Assembly: GCA_026419775.2 (NCBI GenBank)
Contig: JAOPGA020001037.1
Span: 33,155-97,154, forward strand
Origin: Acrasis kona
Taxonomy: Eukaryota > Heterolobosea > Eutetramitea > Acrasida > Acrasidae
Reading direction: 5' to 3'
Length of the DNA stretch: 64,000 nt
The position numbers were made by a program, and so were the translations under genes. The notes below the pieces were generated by a model. That model saw only the letters and a list, made by a program, of their open reading frames with translations. It was not told the DNA's origin and did not search any database. This document shows, piece by piece, positions 1 to 11,762 of this stretch. Within the stretch, counting starts at the first letter, position 1. Each line of letters opens with the position of its first letter.

Positions 1-682
1 GAACCGTTAAAACACATTGGTATGAACAAAATCTAGCATTTATTTAATTTTGTGAATTCAGTACATATAACTGTCTGTGTGAACATCATTGATCTGGTTG
101 ACGCTTCTATTTTTGGTCTTTCCTCTTTGAATTAAGACCCGTCTAAAGTTGTTCGATCATTTGCCTATTACATTGAATGGAACCATGACCAAAGTTGGTT
201 CGCTGTGATCGAGTTTAATGTTCATAGAGAAGAAAGATACATTAAAGACTTATAATAATAACACTCCATTAAAATCCATTCAAAAGAGTCACAAGTATCA
301 AGCTACTCTTATTGATGTGGACACTTCAATCTAGATGCTCTATTTAAAAGCATTGCAACGTTGATATCACTAATTTGAAGTCAATGTAGAGGGAGCATTG
401 TTCTTTAAACTACATTCTAACAAGGTTTCAACTCGCCAGCACCCAAGAGATTGGAATCGCAAGAAACTCTCATAAAACACACACATGTGCTTTCGTTGAC
501 TGATCATTTCCCATCGGAAATATCTTTAATAAACAATTTTCTTCCGGAACTAATTGTCAAGCTTTAAGTCCTCCATCCCTTTTACAAGCTAATTTCCTGT
601 CACTTATAGAACAACTTGTAATATTTGGCGCCAATCGGAATTTGTGCATCACTGATCCAGGAAATCCACACAACCACTCACA
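1..682. other. 5' flank of CCT8, with two short coding-like stretches
   Basis: No complete gene is visible here. Two short open stretches on the plus strand have protein-like composition: 136-255 (39 codons, rich in aromatic and charged residues, ending in TAA) and 374-475 (33 codons plus TAA). They are in different frames and neither has a start codon. They could be the last pieces of a gene lying to the left or a decayed gene. The 200 bp before the CCT8 ATG must hold its promoter, but I recognise no specific element there. Confidence 0.3.
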
Positions 683-2386
683 ATGAACTTCAGCAGAGCA
701 GGGTTGTCAGAGCTCCTCAAAGATGGAACAAAGCACATTTCGGGCGTAGACCAAGCAGTCCTTCGCAACATTGAAGCAACTGTTCAACTTTCGACACTGA
801 CAAGAACATCAATGGGACCCAACGGAATGAATAAAATCGTGATCAATCATCTTGAAAAATTATTCGTAACACATGATGCTGCGACCATTCTTAAAGAACT
901 TGAGGTCATACATCCCGCCGCAAAGATCGCCGTTCTTGCTGCTCAAGCACAAGAAGTTGAAGTACGTCCACTCACTTGGTGTCAATCCATTTTTTTAACA
1001 CACAAATAGTGCGGAGATGGAACAAACTTTGTAGTCTGTTTGTGTGGTGAACTCATGCAACGTGCCGAAGATTTATTGCGCATGGGCCTACATACAAGCG
1101 ACATTATAGAAGGATACAAGAAGGGAGTCGAGAAGGCAAGCGAAATAATGGAATCTCTAGTCATCAAGCCAGTCAGTAACCTACGCGACGAAAAGGAAGT
1201 TTCAGGTGCCATGAAGAGCGCTCTATCTGCCAAGCTATACGGCTACGAAGACATCATCTCACCAGTCGTCGCGAGAGCTTGCATAAATGCCTGTCCAAAG
1301 AATTTCAAAAACTTCAACGTGGACAACATTAGAGTTTTGAAAATCAACGGAGGTGCCATTCATGACATTCACTTGATTGAAGGATTTGCCATCGAAAGAG
1401 ATACCCACGGCACAGTCAAACACGTCAAGGATGGTGTCAAGGTGGCAGTATTCGGTTGCAATTTGGACACTGCATCGACAGAAACAAAGCACTCCGTAGT
1501 CATCAAGAGCGCTAGCGATCTATTGAGCTACTCTAACAGCGAGGAAGAGAGCATCGAGAGAGAGATCAAATCCATTGCTGATTCCGGCGTCAAGGTCGTC
1601 GTATCGAGCGGTGGATTTGGTGAGATGGCACTTCACTTTATCGAACGATGTGGAATGATGGCCATCAAGGTCGCATCAAAATTCCAATTGAGACGCCTGT
1701 GCCAAGCCATTGGTGCCACCGCACTAGTCAGGGTGGGTCCACCAACGGCCGACGAGATGGGCAATTGCGACAGCGTCCACGTGGAAGAAATTGGAGACAC
1801 CAAAGTAATCGTCTTCAGGCAAGATCCAAAGAATGTAGATCGTGCTGGACTAAGCACCATCGTAGCGCGCGGTGCCACCCAAAACGTATTGGACGAAATC
1901 GAACGTGCCATTGACGACGGAGTCAATGTATACAAACAATTAACAAAGGATCAAAGATTAGTCGCTGGTGCGGGTGCCTTTGAAATTGAATTGGCGAGAC
2001 AGTTGACGAGCTTTGCCGAAGAAACACCTGGCATCGAGCAATATGCCATCAAGAAGTACGCAGAGAGCTTCCACGTGGTGCCCAGGACCATTGCAGAGAG
2101 CGCAGGATACAGCGCCACGGACATCATTTCCAAACTGAACGCTGCTCACGAAGGAGGAAAGGTTAACTTTGGCGTGAGCGTCGAGGACAAGGACGGAATG
2201 GATGCTGTGGAGGAGAGCATCGTAGATCCATTCACCACCAAGTACTGGGCTGCTAAATTTGCAACGGATGCTGCGGTCACCATCTTGAGCGTGGATCAAA
2301 TCATTATGGCGAGACCCGCTGGAGGACCTAAGCCAAGAAACCCTAATGCCGGAAACAATTGGGATGATACCGATGAACATGTTTAA
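683..2386 (+). CDS. CCT8: T-complex protein 1 subunit theta (CCT8)
   Basis: Subunit theta of the cytosolic group II chaperonin CCT/TRiC, which folds actin, tubulin and other substrates using ATP. Two exons, 683-961 and 1010-2386, flank a 48-nt GT-AG intron that contains an in-frame TAG. Splicing restores EVE-CGDGTNF, the nucleotide-binding GDGTN motif. The product is 551 residues, the normal length for this family. The N-terminal segment with GPNGMNK, VINHLEKLFVT and DAATILKELE is diagnostic of theta, as are the C-terminal segments DQIIMA and PAGGPKP and the acidic end. The ATG at 683 matches the expected N-terminus. The stop codon overlaps an AATAAA signal (2385-2390). The gene converges on the ferredoxin gene, with only 14 bp between the two stop codons. 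Confidence 0.97.
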
Positions 2387-2400
2387 TAAATTTGAAACTT

Positions 2401-2968
2401 TTACTTCTTGTCTACTTGCATGTTTCTGGTGAATTTGGGCAGCACCACCGTCATTCCTTCTAAATCTTTGGTGAGTTCTATTTGACAGCCTAGACGTGAC
2501 CTGTAATTGTTTAGTAGCAGATTGATGCGTGTGTGATTTTTTACATTTCGGTGAGACCGTACGCCAAATCAAGCATGTCTTCCTCTTCTTCTACTGGCTC
2601 TGGGATTTTATCAAAGTAGTCCTCGTGAACGTATACGTGGCAAGTGGAGCATGCTAGGGATCCTTCGCAGGCGCCCTCTAGGTCAATGTTATTATCGTGG
2701 GCTACATTCATAACATTCTCTCCGATCGGGGCTTCTACTGTTTTTTTCTCCCCTTTTGAATCGATGAAATGTATGGTGATTCTGACGTTGCGTGTGAATA
2801 GGATGCATGTTTTGTGACAAACTTTTCTCCGGTTATTTCTCCTCTTTTTCCTCCTCCATCACACTTGACTTGTGTGGTAGTAAAGTTTCTGTATATTAGT
2901 GATTTTTGTGGTGTGACTTTCAGTATCGCTCTCGATATTGGTCTGTATGCCCTAATCATGTTGAACAT
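2401..2968 (-). CDS. Mitochondrial [2Fe-2S] ferredoxin (adrenodoxin/Yah1 type)
   Basis: Electron carrier of mitochondrial iron-sulfur cluster assembly and related hydroxylations. Three exons on the minus strand: 2968-2823, 2781-2545 and 2500-2401. The introns are 41 and 44 nt; the first uses a GTTTGT donor. The spliced product is 160 residues. A basic, serine-rich N-terminus (MFNMIRAYRPISR) looks like a mitochondrial targeting peptide. The cluster ligands are seen as C-x5-C-x2-C in GACEGSLACSTCHVY, with the fourth Cys in SRLGCQI. The second junction rebuilds DLAYGLTEMSRLGCQ, which matches the family closely. The C-terminus has TVVLPKFTRNM. Each exon alone is too short to be obvious. Confidence 0.94.
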
Positions 2969-3271
2969 TTTTTGTAATATAATTAACACGAAGAAGTTTA
3001 GGGCACTTTGTCCCGATGGTTGGTACGTTTGACCAGTGTGGTTTTGAATCATTTTTGAAAGGAGTGGCAAACAAGGAAATACAGGAAGAGAAGCAATAGA
3101 TAATATTTCAGAAAGGACACCGACCGAAATGTACCAAAAAATATCCAACAGAGAATTATGTGGAAGAATAATTGTTTTTAATGAGATATTCAACCCATGC
3201 TGCATTGCTGATTTGATTGAAATACATCATACAATAACTTATAGAAAAATTTATAATTTAATTTTTAGTGT
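2969..3271. other. Intergenic, about 300 bp
   Basis: This lies between the ferredoxin start and the 3' end of the M8 protease gene, both on the minus strand. It must hold the ferredoxin promoter and the protease 3' end. I see nothing else that I can support. Confidence 0.4.
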
Positions 3272-6200
3272 TTATAGTTTATACAATTCACTTGAGTTTT
3301 GTAAGTTTAACCTCACTTCAGTCTTTCTGCGCTTTAGAATGTATACTGCGGCTGTGGCTACCAATAAAACAACAGCCAAAATAAATATAGCCCCGAAAAT
3401 TGAGCTTAAAATTATAATAAATACCACTGTGCTAACCGGTTTTGATCCTTCACAACTCGACACACAACCTACTCCAAGACTGTTGAGTTGTACACTCATA
3501 CTACTATTGTCCGCGCTTTGTAATATCTCCTCAATTATTCTTCCAGATGAAGTCTGATAGTTTATATTCGACTGTGAAATTGCAATTCTAAACATTGTGC
3601 TAAGATATGCTTGTTCTCTAAACTTGGTAGGCTTGTAGGTCAACAAGCAAACGCTTTTTGCCTGATTAGAAGACATTGACGCCTTGATGCTGTATCCCGA
3701 GTCATCAGATGCTTCCAACTGTAATCGATAAACAATATTGTTGTCAAACGGGCAACTTATTTTTTTATAAGAGAATTCATCTGTTGAGTTGTAAACTAGA
3801 TATAAACTTTTTGTACTTTGCTCAACTGAAGCTGTAAATTGATATTGATAGTTTTGAACTGGACGAGAGAATAAACTGAGTTCTATAATATGCCCAAAAG
3901 CGCTCGACGTTGACAATACACTGTATTCTATAAATGTAGATTTTCCACTCATGCTATTGAAATTGTTCGACACCATGGCTTGTCTGGCCTTTGAGCTCGA
4001 GTTGAAATTAGAAGTGAGCTGTACGGCTGCACTATTTGAAGTAAGTGAAACTGCGGAGAATGGAGTAGCGTCTGGTACATCGCTGACAGGAGCAGAAAAT
4101 TGAGAAGTAACTGTACTAATGTCCTTGAAAGTTGTGCTAAAGGATAGTGACTCTGAAGAAGTATAGGAAAACAATAATGCTCCGTTCGCATACCGGACAG
4201 CAGCATTATTATATATGAGACCTATAATTACAAATTGGTTTAGTGCATCTAGAGCGGGCACTTTACAAGCGCATGTAGTGGAGCCACATGATGCTTGAGC
4301 GTAGGCGTATACGGCTGTAGAGGATGCTACAAAATTTGTATAATCATATTTAGTATCATAAATAAACTGGCATTGCATGGCACCCACATTCAGATTTATT
4401 CCTGTTAGGACGATCGTATCGTCCATCGAAGCCGTAATCTTGGATGAAGAGTAAAGTAGTGGATACAGTATAACTGGAGTAGGAGTAGGTGTGGTCTGTT
4501 TTTGTGTAGCAGATGGTGTAGGCGTAGATGCAGGACCAGGAGTTGTCATGGATGTAGATGTTGGAGTTTGGGATGTTGATTTAGTTGTTGATGAGGGTGT
4601 TGGAGAATTTGTTGACGTTGGAGCAGCGGTTGTTGTTGAAGGAGTTTGGGTTGGTGTTGGTGAGGAGGTAGGGTTTTGAGTTTGAGAAGCAGTTGGAGTA
4701 GGTGTTTTGGTAGGAGTGGGCGTATTAGCTGGAGTAGAAGTAGTAGACGTTGGCGTGGGCGTAGATGTTTTGGTAGGTGCTGGTGTATTAGATGGTGTCG
4801 ACGTGCCAGATGTAGAGGTGGAAGTTGGTGTAGGTGTATTAGCTGGAGTAGAAGTAGTAGACGGAGTTGATGTAGTAGACGTTGGTGTCGGTGTAGATGT
4901 TCTAGTTTGAGTAGGAGTGTTTGCAGGTGTAGATGTTTTGGTGGGTGTTGGAGTAGGTGTAATAGTTAGAGTAGGTGTTGGGGTGGGAGTATTGGTTTGC
5001 AAAACTGTAGTAGAAGGCGTCGATATCTGGCCACCCGGACACAAGACAGAAGCATTTGGGCAATTAAAGTAGCCGTGATAACCAGTAACTGACACAGTCA
5101 ACGGTCCACCGCCAATAGGGCATGTATAGTTATTTGAACCAATTGTTACAACCACAAATCCATTTACGCAGTATTGTAAATAGCATCTAGTATCGACTGA
5201 ATCTTGAATGTAACCATTTCCATTAACCATAAGGTTACTATTAAAGCATCTACTATTAGTATAACCGTATGTATTTCCTGTTTCTGATATATATCCTGCA
5301 GGGTAGCTAGCAGCTGTTGCTGAACTCGTACAGTCACCATTACTATACCCAAACACAATTGGACAGTAGTCCATATATTGTAAATTACCACCTTTTGTGT
5401 TATCACTGAGATGAGCATAAAATCCTAGAGAAGAAGAGTAAGTACTAATAGCACATATGCCGCTATATCGATGACCATAAGTACAATCAGGTTTTGATTC
5501 TTTACAAAAGTAACCGCTTGTGTAGTTACCAGTGTTTAATTTCCAGTTTTCACAACGATCATTCAAGAATGAGCATCCTTGTTTGTACCCCCATGCGAGA
5601 TATTCTGCTTGGTCATAATTAGGTACGTACCAACCAGAATCATGAAACAATGCTAACGTGATTGCACTGATCGACGGATTATTAGGGGGGTTATAATATT
5701 GAACAGATGCTTGCATGTACTCGCCAAGGTAACTTCTCATTTTCCAGTGGCTTCCTGCTGTTCCTGACCCTCCTATATCTTCCAATTCTCCACCAATAGC
5801 ATTGGGGCAATCAAATTGTTTTCTAACTGCGTCTACTACCCTGGGAGTTGTGATGAAGGTGTATTGTTTTGTTACTCCGTTGAATGTTCTTGATATTGTA
5901 GTTGTAACGTTTTGCACATTGGAGCCATCTGGATTGACGAAGTAATTAAACATTTGACCACTAAATCCAAGAGCGTGTGATATTTCATGGATTAAAGTAT
6001 ATACCATTGTTGGTATGTCGAGCTTGTAGAAATTTTCTGGATTAATGTTAACCTGGCCACCAAGCGAGCGGTCCCTTTGGTCGAACAAACACGCCAACGC
6101 GTAGGCGACTAAACCGCTGTCACTACTGTCTGGAGGACTCGGTCTTGCTGTTAAGAATAGAACAATATCTGCTGAAGCGTATACTGTTGAATCTACTGGC

Positions 6201-6745
6201 ACACCTCCTCTCGCCCCGCACGATGAAATGCCAGATAATTTCAGGCCTCCCACCACTGGTTGTACGTTCAAAACATTTGAGAACTTTGTTGCGACTAGGT
6301 TGATGACAGTATTCAAGGTTTGTATGCGCGTATCATTTATGCACATCTGAAAGGTACATGTGCCCCAACAATCTTCTGAGTTGGAACTAGTGCAGTTTAC
6401 TGAATTACTTGATGGGTTCCCTCTGCGAAAGCGCTTGAACGTGTTAAATATTTAAATCAATCCACTTACTTGTCCTACTGATGTACACTGCATTTGGTTT
6501 ATATCGTTGTACAAAAATGTTGAATTGAAGAAAATTCTCAACGGTTGGAAGGTTGTCCCTGGAGTATCTCTCTTCGCGGAGTGCACGAACTTGTGGTAAT
6601 TAGTCTGAGATATTACCTTCGGTGGTGGTTCGGTAGTGCTAGCTAGGATCTCATGTCCACATTGATGGTACTCACCACCGCTATGAACATGGGAATGAGC
6701 TAAAGCAGCAACGAACAGACTGAAGAGTAGTATCAACAGTCTCAT
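3272..6745 (-). CDS. Leishmanolysin-like (M8) zinc metalloprotease, membrane-anchored
   Basis: A surface metzincin protease. Two exons, 6745-6470 and 6433-3272, are separated by a 36-nt intron with an in-frame stop; the product is 1145 residues. A signal peptide ([16 protein letters not shown]) leads to HQCGHE, which resembles the Cys-switch motif of leishmanolysin propeptides. The active site HEISHALGF is at about residues 241-249 and the distant third zinc ligand is in GSHWKMR (His about 321). A Cys-rich segment follows, then a Thr/Pro/Ser stalk at about 560-743 with many TPTPT motifs. A beta-rich domain, one transmembrane helix near the C-terminus and a short basic tail complete the chain. 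The C-terminal domain resembles that of the large receptor at 57.2 kb. All three zinc histidines are present, so it is probably active. The 5' ends of this gene and the coiled-coil gene at 7027 share a 281-bp divergent promoter region. Confidence 0.93.
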
Positions 6746-7026
6746 TTCTAATTTACAAATAGTTAACCGAGTTTCCGTATCGAGAAGTAGGACCTAAATC
6801 CTTTTTGCAGGTTGCTTTTAATTACCCGAATCCAATTCAATACTTTTACAATATTTTTACTACTACATATTAGTCGAAATAGCTAATATTAAAGTAGATA
6901 TTTGACTCTAAATGTGAAGGTACCAGCTTCTAAATACCTGCATAACATTAATCCTATTAATGTCCATTCGCTGCTAATTTTATTTGGTCAACTCCCCCTG
7001 CAATACGTTATCTCTAAAACTGCACC

Positions 7027-10000
7027 ATGAGCCAAAACCAAGCTCACTCTGATATAGTCGAGAAGCTAGATGAATATGATAAGACGATAGCGGAAAAAAT
7101 GGAAGAGCTCAATAATTTGAGTAAAAACAGGCAGTCTGTAGACCTCAGAAACAACCTGTTCACAGGCGCGGATAGGGAGCAGCAAGTTAGCGACCTTCAA
7201 AAAGAGACATCTCGCAAGACTGATGAGATTTCAAAATTGAGAAGACAGTCTACTGAAAAGGAAGTAGACATGGAGCGCATGCAAAAGGACATTGACGAAC
7301 AAAATACTAGAATAAAAGAGCTTAGGCACCACCTTCGCATGGAGCAGGCCGCGATAAAGGAGAAGGATAAAGAACTTACGCTTTCAGTCAAGGCTCGAGA
7401 AGATCTAGAAAAGAAGCTAAAGGACACGTCAGATAGCCTAGAACAGAATAGAAAGGACTCGCAACGCCAAATAAGAGAATATCAGGACGAAGTTGACGAG
7501 TTGAAAAGAAATTTGGCAAAAGAGCAGCTAAATCTAAAACAAAAAGAAGAGCAAGTCGACAATGCCACTAAAAAGGGCGAAGAGTACGAACAAAAAGTGA
7601 AAACCGCAACAACTGATCTAGAAAGAATCAAGCGGGAGGCAGATAAAGCTCACAAAGAAAACCAAAAGCACATTGAGGAACTAAAAGATGTAGTGATGAG
7701 AGAGCAAAGTGTTGGGTTAAGCAAATCCCGTGACTTGGAAAAGTATCAAAAAGCAGAGCAGGAACTTCAAAAAGCCATCGCCGCTTCAAAGTCAGCCAAG
7801 GAACAGTCCGACAAGAACATTGTCGACAAGGAGAATGCAATTTTGGAATTGAATAATTCACTCAACGCGGAACGGAGCACCATTAAAAATCTGCAACAAG
7901 AGCTTCAAGACTTCAAGTTGCACAAAGAAGAGCTTGAAAAGAAGCTTACCGATGTTAGTGCAGACTTTGACAATCAAAAGCAAAGTTCTCAAAAAGCTTC
8001 AACCGAATACAACACCCAGATTGAAGACCTTACAAGAAGCTTACAAAAAGAAAAGGTTTTGTCAGAATTAAAGGAGAAGGAGTTGAGGTCATCTAGAGAC
8101 AACAGTTCAGAGTTGGTGTCGAAACTAGATGAAACCACAAACTTGTACAATGCCAAGCAAAAAGAAGCAAGCAGACTTTTAGACGAAATCATCGAGCTAC
8201 GAGAGGAATTCAAACTACACCGAACAAACAGTGAGTCAGCAGCACAGCAACTCTCGGTTCAATTATCCACACAAAGCGAGCACACAAAAGAACTTCAATC
8301 AATAATCGATCAAAACAACGAAGAGCTTAACACCATTCAATCGATTCTGAAAAAATGAAAAAGAGAATCACCTCGTCAAGGAGAATAGATTGACCGAGGA
8401 CATTGGTTTTTTAGAATGAAGAGATTCAAGAGAAGCAATCAAGAATATCCAGTTTGGAAAAAGACATTCTCGAGATAAACGAAAGGGAAAATAAATTGAT
8501 TTCCGATCTACAATCCAGAGAATTATCCTCCGACTTGCTCAACAAGGAGTTAACAACACAGAAGGAAAATCTCGAAGCGTTAAAATCCAACCTAAGCGAC
8601 GCTCATTCCGAACTAAACTCGCACAAGGATACCGTAACCAGCCTTAACGACAATATTAAAAATCTCAACGATGACATTTTCAAACTAGACGAGCAAGTCA
8701 AGACCAAGACCATCGAATTCGAGAACCTCAAAAGCACACACGACCAAAAAGAACAACAAGTGGAATCTTTTAAAAAATCACAACAAGAACTTTCCGACAA
8801 GATTTCTACACTCGAAGAAGAAAAGAAACAAATGGAAGAATCACTTTCGCAAGAAAAGAATTCCATACAAGAACACAAGAAACAAGTGGAGGAACTTCAA
8901 GAACAAGTCAAGGCCAAAGCATTAGAAGTCGAAACCATCAGTCAACTCAAAGATTCTAACCAAAAACAAACCGAACAGTTAACACTACAAATCACTCTCC
9001 TGTCCGAAAAATCCACCACCTTGGAAGAATCATTAACCACGGAAAAACAAACGGTCGAAAACCTCTCACTACAAGTCAATTCACTAACCGAAGAATTAAC
9101 AAACGAAAAGGAACAAAACCAAAAGTTAACCAACGACCTCACTTCGCTTCAATCAACCAACGACCAACTCGTTCAATCCCAAGACGAAAACATTAAAAAC
9201 ATCCAACAACTCAACGAAGCATTAACCCTAGAAAAGGAATCCACTCAATCTCTCCAATCACAAATAACAACATTAAATCAAGGAGCCGACACATTAGCAG
9301 CTTCCGAAAAGGAAAAGATCGAAAAGATCAATTCCCTACTTTCCGAGATGGAATCACTCAAAAATCAGTCGAGCGAATCACAAAACACCATTGATGGATT
9401 ACATTCTCTCAATCAAGAACATTCCAAATTAATCAAATCCCTACAAGACGAACAATCCGAAAAAATGCACATCATCTCACAACGTGATTTACAATTGGAA
9501 GAATTACATTTAAAAACGAACGATTTGATTCAATCGCACGAATCTGAAATCATTTCGAAAACGCTCGAATCGAACGAATTGAATTCACAAATTTCGTCAT
9601 TAACGATTCGACTAGAATCAATCACGACCGAATTAGATTCCCTACGAAACGAATCCAATTCTCAAAAAGAATTAATTCATTCTCTCAACGACTCTCTGAT
9701 CGAAAAACAAAACACCAACGAATCCAATGGCGACCTGATTAGAGAATTAGAATCAAAAAGAGAACAATTGGATCAACATTTACGAGAATTAAATCACTTT
9801 TTGGACCTAGAGAAACAAATCGTAAAAACAAGAGACGAGAGCATTCATTTATTAAATGATGAAATTGATTTCAAAACGAAAACAATCGACGAATTGAATC
9901 AGAATGGAAGGGAAAATGATTTGAAGATGAATGGATTGAATGATTTGATCGAGGAATTAAATTTGAAAAAAAATGGAATGGAATCTGAAATGGAATCCAT

Positions 10001-11744
10001 GAATTCGAACATCAAGGAATTGGAATCTAATTTGGAATCGAAGAATTTAATCATTGAAGAATTGGAAAGGAATGTTGAATCAAAATCATCAACCATTCAA
10101 GAATTGGAATCTAATGTCGAATCAAAATCATCTACCATTCAAGAATTGGAATCCAACATTGAATCCAAAAAATCAATCATTCAAGAATTGGAATCTAATG
10201 TCGAATCAAAATCATCAACCATTCAAGAATTGGAATCCAACATTGAATCAAAATCATCAACCATTCAAGAATTAGAATCGACCATCGAAAATCACGCCAG
10301 TCACATTTCGACTCTACTCTCCAAGATCGAATTATTAGAATCAATCAATTCCACCAATTCATCAACCATCCAAGAACACCTCGATACCATATCGACGCTA
10401 ACCCTTCAAATCACTAATCTCCAATCCACACAATCCAATCTCGAATCACAAATCACTCATCTCCAATCCACACAATCCAATCTCGAATCTCGATCCAATT
10501 CTCAAAAAGTAGAACTCATCGCTCTCCTAGAAACCAAATCCGCTCTAGAATCCACTGTTTTGGAAAAGGAACAAATCATTTGTCATCACATTCAAGATCG
10601 AACCGAATTGATTCAAAATTTCAATAACGAACACGTAGAAATCTTATCGGAGAATAAAAGATTGAACAAGGTGATTTCTGCGCTCGAAGATTCGTTATCG
10701 CAACGCGAATTACAAATCAAACAACAAAAGGATTCGTCCGATGATTTGAAAAGAAAGAGCATCACGTTGGAACGCGAAAATAAGAATTTAAAATCCAATT
10801 CCATCCAACAAAAAAAAATATTGGAAGATGCTCAGGTTCGATTGAATTTGGAAACCAAAAGAAACGAAAAATTCGAGAGGAGCAAATCGGGATTGGTCAG
10901 GAGCATAAGAGAACATGCGATTAATATGAAATTGGATCCTGAACAACGATACGCTAGTGCCATTAGCGAATTGGAAAAGAAATTATTGATTTCGAAAAAT
11001 GAATTGAAGGATTTGAAACAAGATAAGGAACAATTATATAAAGAATTTAAAGAATTTCAAATCAAATCCAAAAAATCACAATTGACGTTCGAAAAACAAA
11101 TCAAGGATTTGGAACAGAAATTACAGGCGGTTAGCGACGAGAGGGACGAAGCGATCGATAAGAGAATAAAGAGCGAAGAGAATCATTTGAACATGTTGGG
11201 AGAGGTCAGACAGTTGAACATTAATAATGATTTGTTGGAAAAGAAATTCGATCATTCGTTGAGAGTCAAGGAGAAGATTACTAGTTTGTTGGAGGATCAA
11301 TCGGAAGAGATTATTAATCCTTATCCTTATGCAAATGATGACGAATTGAATGCGTTGGCTAGTAAGAAACCACCGGCCAGTCATGCCAGGACGTTGAGCG
11401 GCGGCGGAAGTATGAATCGTACCATGAATAGAGTGGTGGCTGGTCAGAGGAAGAGCATGGTGGTCGGCAACAAGATGAATAATACGTCGTCGTCCGCTAC
11501 CAGCAGGCCTAGAGATTATTTGAAACAAATTGATGATTTGGAAGCGAAATTAAACATTGTGAATTCTGAAATGGAAAATGTGGAAAAGAAGAAGGTGTTG
11601 GAAGTTTCTCAATCGGCTCAGGTCACTCCTAGGAATTTTGAAAAACATTTGGTGCCAGAAGGTTCCAGAAGCGAAAATAATACACCAAGAGTCAAGTCGA
11701 GCATCATGGTCGTTCCACAAGATGAAGTGGTCAGTTTGGAATAA
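7027..11744 (+). CDS. Long coiled-coil protein, frame broken near 8350-8430
   Basis: A filamentous coiled-coil protein of about 1570 residues, rich in Glu, Lys, Gln, Ser and Asn with heptad patterning over almost its whole length. No enzymatic domain is visible. The reading frame is open from 7027 to about 8355 and again from about 8420 to 11744. Between them, a third frame encodes coiled-coil sequence (NHLVKENRLTED). So the frame shifts twice within about 80 bp, beside an A6 run and near a T6 run. Removing one base at each place would give a continuous coiled coil, so I treat this as one gene with two probable sequence errors. It holds five 14-residue repeats (10071-10280). The last 140 residues are basic and less coiled. 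A cytoskeletal, centrosomal or vesicle-tethering role is possible but not shown. Confidence 0.8.
10071..10280 (+). repeat. Five 42-bp tandem repeats in the coiled-coil gene
   Basis: Five in-frame 42-bp units each encode a 14-residue version of NVESKSSTIQELES. Two alternating subtypes are visible (NVESKSS and NIESKSS/KKS). Fourteen residues is two heptads, so copy number can change without breaking the coiled coil. A more diverged copy lies just upstream. Confidence 0.9.
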
Positions 11745-11762
11745 AATTTATTTTTTTATTGG
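11735..11762. terminator. Shared back-to-back polyadenylation region
   Basis: Two convergent genes stop at 11744 (plus) and 11748 (minus). AATAAA overlaps the stop codon on each strand (plus 11740-11745; minus 11752-11747), with another minus-strand copy at 11760-11755. Cleavage downstream of either signal would fall inside the other gene's coding region, so the two mRNAs should overlap as antisense 3' ends. Confidence 0.6.
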
